Source of the DNA: Promethearchaeota archaeon
Lineage (GTDB): Archaea; Asgardarchaeota; Lokiarchaeia; Sigynarchaeales; SOKP01
Direction: 5' to 3'
Assembly (NCBI GenBank): GCA_030608765.1
Contig: JAUWDN010000062.1
Span: 1 to 6,636 of the forward strand
Length of the DNA: 6,636 nucleotides
Below are positions 1 to 4,054 of the stretch, piece by piece. The position numbers and the translations under genes were made by a program. The notes beneath the pieces were generated by a model. The model saw only the letters and a list, made by a program, of their open reading frames with translations, had not been told where the DNA came from and ran no database searches. The first letter of the stretch is position 1, and the number at the start of each line of letters is the position of its first letter.

Positions 1-20
1 AGATTTTGTGAGGTTTAAAA

Positions 21-127
21 TGGCGCCCACACCGGGAGTTTCATCGCGTATGGTTTTCACACGCGGAGTTGAACCCGGGTCGAAGGAGTGACAGTCCCTA
101 ATGCTAACCGTACTACACTATATGGGC
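21..127 (-). tRNA. tRNA-Asp (anticodon GUC) with a T-loop intron
   Basis: Read on the minus strand, this folds into a complete tRNA once a 30-nt insertion is removed. The acceptor stem is GCCCATA with TGTGGGC (one G-U), followed by discriminator G and an encoded CCA at 23-21. The D-stem is GTGT/GCAT, with GG in the D-loop. The anticodon stem AGGGA/TCCTT carries loop CTGTCAC, giving anticodon GTC at 92-90, which reads aspartate codons. The T-stem is CCGGG/CCCGG with loop TTCAAC-T after splicing. The mature length is 77 nt including CCA. G73 and the GUC anticodon fit tRNA-Asp. It is transcribed divergently from the methyltransferase gene. A TTTT run follows the CCA directly on this strand and could terminate transcription. 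The unspliced T-arm could not form, so function depends on intron removal. Confidence 0.93.
38..67 (-). other. 30-nt tRNA-Asp intron at position 59/60 (T-loop)
   Basis: On the minus strand the junctions form an archaeal BHB fold. The T-stem CCGGG/CCCGG is the outer helix. TTCA pairs with TGAA as a 4-bp central helix. Both bulges read ACT. The intron interior forms an 8-bp hairpin, CGCGTGTG with CATACGCG, closed by loop AAAAC, after one C-A mismatch. Cutting after the second base of each bulge joins TTCAAC to T and restores the T-loop TTCAACT. AACTCC occurs at both boundaries, so nearby cut sites give the same product. The near-perfect fit to the rules of the archaeal splicing endonuclease makes this a genuine intron rather than an insertion mutation. 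Confidence 0.88.
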
Positions 128-152
128 TTAATTAATAAAAACAGATTGAATC

Positions 153-160
153 TATTTTAA
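153..160 (-). promoter_or_regulatory. TATA-like box of tRNA-Asp
   Basis: On the minus strand this reads TTAAAATA, centred about 29 nt upstream of the first tRNA base. That is the spacing expected for archaeal TBP/TFB-directed initiation just before the tRNA 5' end. An 11-bp palindrome, AGATT-g-AATCT (143-153), lies between the box and the tRNA start and may be incidental. The assignment is by position and AT-rich match only. Confidence 0.45.
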
Positions 161-266
161 TTTAACAAATGAAATACTTCTAAATATAAAAATTTTATTC
201 TAAATTCCAATCTTTGCTATTTTCCGATTAAAAGAATTCATGTGGATAAAAATAATTACTCATTTA

Positions 267-274
267 TTATAAAA
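267..274 (+). promoter_or_regulatory. TATA-like box of the methyltransferase gene
   Basis: TTATAAAA is centred about 37 nt before the ATG at 308, predicting a transcript start near 297 and a leader of about 10 nt. It lies downstream of a possible GTG start at 242, so it supports the ATG at 308 as the real start. Confidence 0.45.
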
Positions 275-307
275 ATTTTAAACGAACGAAATTTTGTAGT
301 GTTTATC

Positions 308-874
308 ATGGAAGAAAAAATTAAATTTATTGATCTACACAAGATTGATCTAACTGGTTTTGAATTAAAAGGCAGAATCTTAGATATTGGAGGCGGAGGA
401 GAGGGGATAATTGGCCAATTAAAAGGGGAACAAGTAGTAGCTATTGATCGCCGTGAATCTGAACTAAAGGAGGCTGCTCCAGGAGATTATTTAAAGATCA
501 TTATGGATGCAAAGGATTTACAGTTTTTAAACGAGACTTTTGATACTACGACCTCTTTTTTCACATTAATGTATATTCCTCCTTCAATTCATCAAAAAAT
601 CTTTCAGGAAATTTATCGAGTTACAAAAAAGGGAGGGGAATTTGTCATTTGGGATTTTAAAATTCCAAAGCGAGGAAGTTCTGATAAGGAATTTTATGGT
701 CTTTACCTCGAAGTTAAGATTGAGGAGAAAGAAATCTCAACGGGATATGCTACAAAATGGGATAAAGAACAGGATTTAGAATATTATTTAAAGTTAGGCA
801 CTTCGATTGGATTTAAAAGTGTAGAAACAAAGACTATGAATGAAATATTTTATCTAAGGTTCCAAAAAGATTAG
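308..874 (+). CDS. class I SAM-dependent methyltransferase
   Basis: A 188-residue protein with the Rossmann-like fold of class I (methyltransferase type 11-like) S-adenosylmethionine-dependent methyltransferases. Counting from the ATG at 308, motif I is LDIGGGGEG (about residues 25-33, SAM-binding glycine loop). VVAIDRRE follows, with Asp47 at the end of strand 2 expected to contact the ribose hydroxyls. MDAKDL (Asp67) fits the adenine-side acidic motif, and FDTTTSFFTLMYIP (about 78-91) fits motif IV. VTKKGGEFVIWDF (about 105-117) is the post-IV helix/strand. The acceptor substrate cannot be told from sequence, and the C-terminal third has no recognisable substrate domain. An in-frame GTG at 242 would add 22 residues that precede the fold and look unlike a methyltransferase N-terminus. 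The ATG is preferred because a TATA-like box lies between the two starts. No Shine-Dalgarno is visible for either. A T-run at 896-901 may end the transcript. Confidence 0.88.
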   Translation: MEEKIKFIDLHKIDLTGFELKGRILDIGGGGEGIIGQLKGEQVVAIDRRESELKEAAPGDYLKIIMDAKDLQFLNETFDTTTSFFTLMYIPPSIHQKIFQEIYRVTKKGGEFVIWDFKIPKRGSSDKEFYGLYLEVKIEEKEISTGYATKWDKEQDLEYYLKLGTSIGFKSVETKTMNEIFYLRFQKD

Positions 875-982
875 TTATTTTGGAATTACTGATGGTTTTT
901 TCATTTACGACTTTTAACTCGATCAATAAAATTCTTGTGTTTAATATTATTTTTAAGACTCTTTTCTGAAGAAAAAAAAATA

Positions 983-1006
983 AATAGTAGTTTTTTCATT
1001 ACTATT
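983..1006. repeat. inverted repeat AATAGTA/TACTATT in the intergenic gap
   Basis: A perfect 7-bp inverted repeat with a 10-nt T-rich loop lies between the methyltransferase and the first SCP2-like gene, about 12 nt upstream of the latter's TATA-like box. It could be a weak terminator hairpin for the upstream gene or an operator for the downstream one. In such AT-rich DNA it could also be chance. Confidence 0.3.
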
Positions 1007-1019
1007 AGGAATAAGGATT

Positions 1020-1027
1020 TTTTAAAA
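1020..1027 (+). promoter_or_regulatory. TATA-like box of the first SCP2-like gene
   Basis: TTTTAAAA is centred about 25 nt before the ATG at 1048. The predicted transcript start falls on or next to the A of the start codon, so the mRNA is probably leaderless. No Shine-Dalgarno is present, which agrees. Confidence 0.45.
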
Positions 1028-1047
1028 AAGTATTTATCAGTAAACTT

Positions 1048-1479
1048 ATGGCAGGTCAGAACCCAATTAATTCAATTTTGAGAAATCTGGACAAAGATAG
1101 TCCTAAATTTGAATATGTTTTAGATAAAATCATTAAGGCTGTAGTAAAAATTATGAACAATACAGAAGAGCTTAATGAAGAACTAGTTGGTTTTGACGAT
1201 ATTTATCAAACATATGTGGTTGACGCAAATTTTAATTATTGGCTGGAAGTCTCGCACGGAAAACTTTTTTACGAAAAGGGTATTAACCCGAAAGCGCTCT
1301 TTAAGATCATTTTTAATAAGGATTTAATTATTCAAATTTTAAGAAATGAAATAAGTGGGACTGATGCTTTCATGAAAGGAAAAATTAATATCGAAGGGTC
1401 TCTCTCTCAAGGGTTAAGGTATATAAAACTTTTCCGAATATTTGTGAAGTATTTAAGGAAAAAAAACGGTTTTCAATAA
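1048..1479 (+). CDS. SCP2 sterol-binding-like domain protein (copy 1)
   Basis: A 143-residue protein resembling the SCP2 (sterol carrier protein 2) fold, a small alpha/beta domain with a hydrophobic tunnel that binds lipids or acyl chains. The key signature is in the C-terminal half: a strand and helix (FKIIFNKDLIIQILRNEI, about 85-102), then DAFMKGKINIEGSL (about 106-119). The latter matches the family pattern in which an A-F-M-x-G-K segment is followed by a strand with I-x-G and a final helix. The N-terminal half holds a helix (about 20-48) and strands around YQTYVVD and NYWLEVSHGKLFY. There is no signal peptide or membrane segment, so it is probably cytosolic. The next gene downstream is a diverged paralogue with the same architecture. 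The natural ligand is unknown. A short 6-bp hairpin, AAAACG/CGTTTT (1463-1486), spans the stop codon. Confidence 0.75.
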   Translation: MAGQNPINSILRNLDKDSPKFEYVLDKIIKAVVKIMNNTEELNEELVGFDDIYQTYVVDANFNYWLEVSHGKLFYEKGINPKALFKIIFNKDLIIQILRNEISGTDAFMKGKINIEGSLSQGLRYIKLFRIFVKYLRKKNGFQ

Positions 1480-1498
1480 TCGTTTTCTGCTTCTTATC

Positions 1499-1570
1499 AT
1501 CGCAATATTATATAAAACTATAAATGATCTATCAATAATAATTTCATAAATTAATAGGAAGAATTGCGAT
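1499..1570. repeat. separated inverted repeat ATCGCAAT/ATTGCGAT
   Basis: A perfect 8-bp inverted repeat occupies 1499-1506 and 1563-1570, with 56 nt between. The right arm abuts the TATA-like box of the second SCP2-like gene. The arms are more GC-rich than their surroundings. Possibilities are paired regulator half-sites or a transcript hairpin. Chance is not excluded. Confidence 0.25.
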
Positions 1571-1571
1571 C

Positions 1572-1579
1572 TTTATAAA
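1572..1579 (+). promoter_or_regulatory. TATA box of the second SCP2-like gene
   Basis: TTTATAAA, a strong archaeal TATA match, is centred about 39 nt upstream of the ATG at 1615. This predicts a leader of about 12 nt. A GAGGG at 1597-1601 would then lie at or before the transcript start and is unlikely to act as a ribosome site. Confidence 0.55.
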
Positions 1580-1614
1580 GCTTAAATGAAGTAATAGAGG
1601 GATAAAAATTAGTA

Positions 1615-2067
1615 ATGATTGACTCGAATGCTATATTGATGATGTTGAACTCATTGGAATCGTCAGAGAGTACATTTAAATCTACAATAGACAAATTCAT
1701 TAGATTAGGAATAAAGATCGCGAACGAAACCGAGGAATTTCAGGAAGAACTACGATTATATGAGGACAGGATTTACCATATATACATTAACGACATGGAT
1801 TATAACATATGGCTTAAGAAAATCGGTGGATCTTTAACTTATAACAATTCGATTTACGAGGAAAACTCAGAGGAGTTGAGTGTTATTCACTTCTTTCTTA
1901 CAAAAACAGTGATAAAAAAAGTTATTACGCGGAAGATACAAGCAGCAGATGCGTTTATGAGAGGGTTAATCAAAATTAGGGGAAAATTAGCCGATGCTGT
2001 ACACGCAAGAAATCTATTAAGTTTGTTTTTTACTTACATGGATTATATCGCACATAATTCTCATTAA
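1615..2067 (+). CDS. SCP2 sterol-binding-like domain protein (copy 2)
   Basis: A 150-residue paralogue of the preceding gene. The shared layout runs from an N-terminal helix (FKSTIDKFIRLGIKIANETEEFQEEL, about 21-46; copy 1 has an equivalent helix ending NNTEELNEEL) through strands around IYHIYIND and YNIWLKKIGGSLTY. It ends with the SCP2-type segment DAFMRGLIKIRGKLADAV (about 112-129) and a terminal aromatic-rich helix. Compared with copy 1 it has a short insertion near YEENSEELS (about 81-89), and the GK after FM is GL. It is presumably a soluble lipid-binding protein with an unknown ligand. Its own TATA box and a 135-nt gap from copy 1 argue for separate expression, so the two copies may be used under different conditions or with different ligands. 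Confidence 0.72.
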   Translation: MIDSNAILMMLNSLESSESTFKSTIDKFIRLGIKIANETEEFQEELRLYEDRIYHIYINDMDYNIWLKKIGGSLTYNNSIYEENSEELSVIHFFLTKTVIKKVITRKIQAADAFMRGLIKIRGKLADAVHARNLLSLFFTYMDYIAHNSH

Positions 2068-2207
2068 AAAATAATTAAAACATGTAAGAATATTCGTTAA
2101 TGGGAAGGATAATTTTTTTAGAAATAGAATATAACAATAAACAATCGATTTTTTCTTATCACTTTTTTAAATTAGAAAAAATTGGGCCTGTAATCTAGTC
2201 TGGATAA

Positions 2208-2235
2208 TTGTGTGATAATTTATCGCGCGATCCGA
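2208..2235 (+). other. 28-nt tRNA-Arg intron in the D-loop
   Basis: GGAT (2202-2205) pairs with ATCC (2230-2233) as the 4-bp BHB central helix. The flanking 3-nt bulges are AAT and GAG. The intron interior forms a long hairpin, TGTGTGAT with ATCGCGCG (three G-U pairs). The outer helix is GTCT/GGGT, mostly through G-U pairs. Cutting after the second bulge base removes 28 nt and lets ATCT pair with GGGT to rebuild the D-arm, leaving a 12-nt D-loop. The exact boundary could shift by one or two bases, since a cut giving GGATA-GGGT would yield a more typical D-loop. Confidence 0.8.
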
Positions 2236-2260
2236 GGGGTACCCGGCTTCGGACTGGGAT

Positions 2261-2288
2261 GTCAGGTGGAATTTTCCATTGACCCAAA
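2261..2288 (+). other. 28-nt tRNA-Arg intron in the variable loop
   Basis: TGGG (2256-2259) pairs with CCCA (2283-2286) as the central helix, followed by bulge ATG. Inside the intron TCAG pairs with TTGA (one G-U), then TGGA with TCCA across a bulged G. On the 3' side the bulge is only AA before GTC, which pairs with GAC, so this is a relaxed BHB. Removal joins CTGGGAT to GTCGCAGG and leaves variable loop ATGTC, placing the intron at about position 45/46. GTC occurs at both boundaries, so several cut positions give the same mature tRNA. Confidence 0.75.
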
Positions 2289-2355
2289 GTCGCAGGTTCG
2301 AATCCTGCCAGGCCCACTAGATTATTCAAACTAATTTTAATTAAACATTCACTAA

Positions 2356-2381
2356 TTTGTTAACAAAATTAACTTTTGTTA
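2356..2381. repeat. overlapping palindrome and hairpin of TAACAAAA motifs
   Basis: TTTGTTAACAAA (2356-2367) is a perfect 12-bp palindrome. It overlaps TAACAAAA-ttaac-TTTTGTTA (2361-2381), a perfect 8-bp stem with a 5-nt loop. The two structures are mutually exclusive as RNA hairpins. It starts 40 nt after tRNA-Arg, so it could help end the tRNA transcript or be a protein-binding site upstream of the longin-like gene. Confidence 0.4.
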
Positions 2382-2542
2382 GGGGTAAAAATTCTTATTT
2401 GTTATGAAAAACTATGAGAATTATTTTTCTGAGTAAATTTGTGAAAGTAAGCATTTCTTCGCCTCATAACATTTTGTACTTAATTTGTCGTTTTAAATTT
2501 TGTTATCTGTAAGAGATTTTTTTACAACAAAAATTAGAAACA

Positions 2543-2550
2543 TTTAAATA
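2543..2550 (+). promoter_or_regulatory. TATA-like box of the longin-like gene
   Basis: TTTAAATA is centred about 75 nt upstream of the ATG at 2622. It predicts a transcript start near 2573 and a leader of about 48 nt, one of the longest in the window. That leader would contain the TTTACCACAAA direct repeat. Confidence 0.4.
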
Positions 2551-2584
2551 AAATGAACACAATATTATGATCGACACCCTTATT

Positions 2585-2608
2585 TTTACCACAAATCTTT
2601 ACCACAAA
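2585..2608 (+). repeat. direct repeat TTTACCACAAA (two copies, period 13)
   Basis: Two identical 11-nt copies at 2585-2595 and 2598-2608, ending 13 nt before the ATG at 2622. They lie in the predicted 5' leader. Their C content stands out in the AT-rich surroundings. The role is unknown; a regulator or RNA-binding protein site is possible. Confidence 0.5.
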
Positions 2609-2621
2609 AAAACTAAAAAAA

Positions 2622-3422
2622 ATGATTGTATTAGAGGATATTTATCAGGAATCATTGGATGCGCCAAAGGCAATCCAAGTGCTAGGTATGGGCTTAGTTT
2701 CAATGACCAAAAATCGTTGTAATATTGTGTTTAATAAAGGGATAAGCCGTTCTCTAATGAAGGATATAATAAAACTATATCGCCCAGAGATTTTAAATAA
2801 GAAAGAGGGGAAAATGATTGATCTTCTCGGAATTTTTACGGTTTATGTTCATTTTTACTCTCTTGGGAACGAGAGAATCTCAATATTTTATATTAATGAG
2901 AAAGATAGGTTAGTTAATTACGAAGACCTTTGTTCGCTTTCGAGATTATTAGTTAAAATGTATTGTTCGAATGTCTCCATTTCAAAAATTAGTCAAATCT
3001 GCAATAAAGCTATTCCTAGTATTAAAGGTCTATCAGCTCTCTTTGTAATTAATACAACCGGTCATACACTATTTACAAAAATTAGAAATGATAAGACAAA
3101 ACTTTCAGAAAACTATATTCAAATCGGGGGTTTTCTCTCGGCTATATTAATGTTTTCAAATGAAGTTATCGGTAAAAATTCAGGAGAAAGCCTTCAAGCT
3201 ATTAATTTTGAGAATCAGAAGTTTCTTATAACTGTTAAGGAGGGAATTATATTCGCATACCTCGTAGAACAAACAAATAAATCTGAAATTATTGAAAGAT
3301 ATATGGATTTGCTAAAAGAAGAATTCTTTGACCTTTACAGCGACAGCTTGAAAGATTTTAATGGTGAGATTAACCAATTTCACAGTTTTGAACCTGTAGT
3401 TGAAAAATATTTTTCAATTTAA
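2622..3422 (+). CDS. two-domain longin/roadblock-like protein
   Basis: A 266-residue soluble protein that appears to contain two related alpha/beta domains. Domain 1 (about 18-118): strands around VLGMGLVSMT and CNIVFNKGI, a helix (SLMKDIIKLYRPEIL), strands DLLGIFTVYVHFY and RISIFYINEK, then a long helix from YEDLCSLSRLLVKMY. Domain 2 (about 135-242): strand pair GLSALFVINTTGHTLFTKI, helix (YIQIGGFLSAILMFSNEVIG), strands LQAINFENQKFLITV and GIIFAYLVEQ, and a final helix (IIERYMDLLKEEFFDLY). This order of paired strands, helix, three strands and helix matches longin-type folds, whose relatives regulate or bind small GTPases. There is no GTP-binding motif, signal peptide or membrane helix. The next gene encodes a roadblock-like protein, which supports a shared GTPase-regulatory role. 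The family call rests on predicted secondary-structure order and overall resemblance, not a diagnostic motif. Confidence 0.55.
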   Translation: MIVLEDIYQESLDAPKAIQVLGMGLVSMTKNRCNIVFNKGISRSLMKDIIKLYRPEILNKKEGKMIDLLGIFTVYVHFYSLGNERISIFYINEKDRLVNYEDLCSLSRLLVKMYCSNVSISKISQICNKAIPSIKGLSALFVINTTGHTLFTKIRNDKTKLSENYIQIGGFLSAILMFSNEVIGKNSGESLQAINFENQKFLITVKEGIIFAYLVEQTNKSEIIERYMDLLKEEFFDLYSDSLKDFNGEINQFHSFEPVVEKYFSI

Positions 3423-3493
3423 TCGGTGCTTCATAAGCTATTAAAAAAAAGTGTACGAGAAATTAGCACTCGCAAAAAATTTGACACAAACAT

Positions 3494-3515
3494 ATTTATA
3501 ATTCAAATTTATAAA
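3494..3515 (+). promoter_or_regulatory. two overlapping TATA-like boxes before the roadblock-like gene
   Basis: ATTTATAA (3494-3501) is centred 26-27 nt before the ATG at 3524, predicting a leaderless mRNA from that codon. TTTATAAA (3508-3515), the better consensus, would start transcription near 3539, three bases before the in-frame ATG at 3542. The arrangement leaves the true start codon open and could yield two protein forms. Confidence 0.45.
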
Positions 3516-3523
3516 TTAATTAG

Positions 3524-3880
3524 ATGACGCTAACAATAGATATGGACGCCATATTAAACGATTTAATAAATGATTTAGGACCCGCAGTTTATTTTATTTT
3601 GATCTCATCAGAAAACGGAGTCATAAAAAAGTCATATATTAATGAGGAGGAGTTTAACAAAGCCTCTATATCTTTGAATATCTCTCAGCTTTACGAGTTG
3701 GCAGAAGAAACGGCCGAAAGCATCGGTTTACATAGTCCAGATTTTAATATAATTCATTCTGATAATTACTATATTTTGTCAATAAAAATACTTGAACATC
3801 TTGTTATTCTTTTAACTGAAGACCAAGTGGAAGTGGAAAAGGTGTTTAAAACAATTAACAATGCGGTTGCTCCTTCTTAA
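3524..3880 (+). CDS. roadblock/LC7-like domain protein
   Basis: A 118-residue protein consisting of one roadblock/LC7 (MglB-like) domain. Proteins of this family form dimers that act as GTPase-activating or scaffold partners of small Ras-like GTPases. Visible order: an N-terminal helix (MDAILNDLINDLG, 7-19), a strand pair (VYFILISSENGVIKKSYI, 22-39), a central helix (ISQLYELAEETAESIGL, 53-69), strands FNIIHSDNYYILSIKIL and HLVILLT, then a C-terminal helix (VEVEKVFKTINNAV). The length is normal for a stand-alone roadblock protein. It is a cytosolic protein without membrane segments. Met1 (3524) and Met7 (3542) are both plausible starts; Met7 sits exactly where the first helix begins. The 101-nt gap and its own promoter separate it from the longin-like gene, but the two are probably functionally linked. 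No GTPase gene is in this window. Confidence 0.7.
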   Translation: MTLTIDMDAILNDLINDLGPAVYFILISSENGVIKKSYINEEEFNKASISLNISQLYELAEETAESIGLHSPDFNIIHSDNYYILSIKILEHLVILLTEDQVEVEKVFKTINNAVAPS

Positions 3881-3915
3881 CTATTCCTCAATATTTGGCT
3901 AAATTTTGACAAATC

Positions 3916-3950
3916 AAACCTATAAAAAATAACTCTTTTAGGTTTTTTTT
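3916..3950 (+). terminator. hairpin plus T-tract after the roadblock-like gene
   Basis: AAACCTA (3916-3922) pairs with TAGGTTT (3939-3945) across a 16-nt loop, and the T-run continues to 3950 (eight Ts in total). This resembles a bacterial-type intrinsic terminator. In archaea the T-tract alone could suffice. Confidence 0.5.
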
Positions 3951-3964
3951 GATACAAAAGAATA

Positions 3965-3973
3965 CTATAAATA
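3965..3973 (+). promoter_or_regulatory. TATA-like box of the membrane winged-helix gene
   Basis: CTATAAATA is the best TATA match upstream of 4055 and would give a leader of about 59 nt. The alternative CATATATATC (3989-3998) would give about 34 nt. Either leader includes the tandem repeat at 4028-4049. Confidence 0.4.
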
Positions 3974-4027
3974 TTGGTCTCTTTAACTCATATATATCTT
4001 TCAACAACTGGTTATTCAAAAATCAAA

Positions 4028-4049
4028 ACAAAATTGAAACAAAATTGAA
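4028..4049 (+). repeat. tandem repeat ACAAAATTGAA (two perfect copies)
   Basis: Two adjacent identical 11-nt copies, 4028-4038 and 4039-4049, end 5 nt before the ATG at 4055 and occupy the place of a ribosome-binding site. There is no Shine-Dalgarno. It may be a replication-slippage product or a regulatory leader element. Confidence 0.5.
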
Positions 4050-4054
4050 TAAAA

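Larger units (their letters stand above)
2184..2316 (+). tRNA. tRNA-Arg (anticodon UCG) with two non-canonical introns
   Basis: The acceptor stem GGGCCTG/CAGGCCC is perfect, with discriminator A and no encoded CCA. The T-arm is GCAGG-TTCGAAT-CCTGC. The anticodon stem CCCGG/CTGGG (one G-U) carries loop CTTCGGA, giving anticodon TCG at 2249-2251, which reads arginine CGA codons. The D-stem is ATCT with GGGT, including two G-U pairs. Two 28-nt insertions, one in the D-loop and one in the variable loop, each fit a BHB fold. Removing them gives a 77-nt tRNA with U8-A14, G15-C48, G18G19, an A20 typical of tRNA-Arg, and a five-base variable loop. No strong TATA lies at the ideal distance upstream. 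AATATAAC at 2129-2136 would imply a 5' leader of about 25 nt. Confidence 0.88.
2317..2621. other. 305-nt gene-free stretch between tRNA-Arg and the longin-like gene
   Basis: No convincing coding region on either strand. It holds a cluster of TTTTGTTA/TAACAAAA-type motifs (2356-2362, 2361-2368, 2374-2381, 2398-2404, 2498-2505), a TGTTATG...CATAACA inverted pair (2400-2406, 2465-2471), and the promoter and leader of the next gene. No conserved RNA class was recognised. Confidence 0.5.

Noticed and set aside
21..127. tRNA-Asp as a pseudogene broken by insertion
   Set aside because: All stems are intact, the CCA and discriminator are present, and the insertion has BHB junctions that restore the T-loop.
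242..307. GTG start at 242 for the methyltransferase, adding 22 residues
   Set aside because: The extension lies outside the methyltransferase fold, the start is GTG with no ribosome site, and a TATA-like box sits between it and the ATG at 308.
2184..2316. tRNA-Pro(GGG), reading CTGGGAT at 2254-2260 as the anticodon loop
   Set aside because: The five bases on each side (TCGGA, GTCAG) do not pair. Taking CTGGG as the 3' anticodon stem pairs it with CCCGG and gives a good CTTCGGA loop.
2184..2316. tRNA-Gly(UCC), reading TTTCCAT at 2273-2279 as the anticodon loop
   Set aside because: Only two of the five flanking pairs could form, and this segment fits better as the terminal hairpin of the variable-loop intron.
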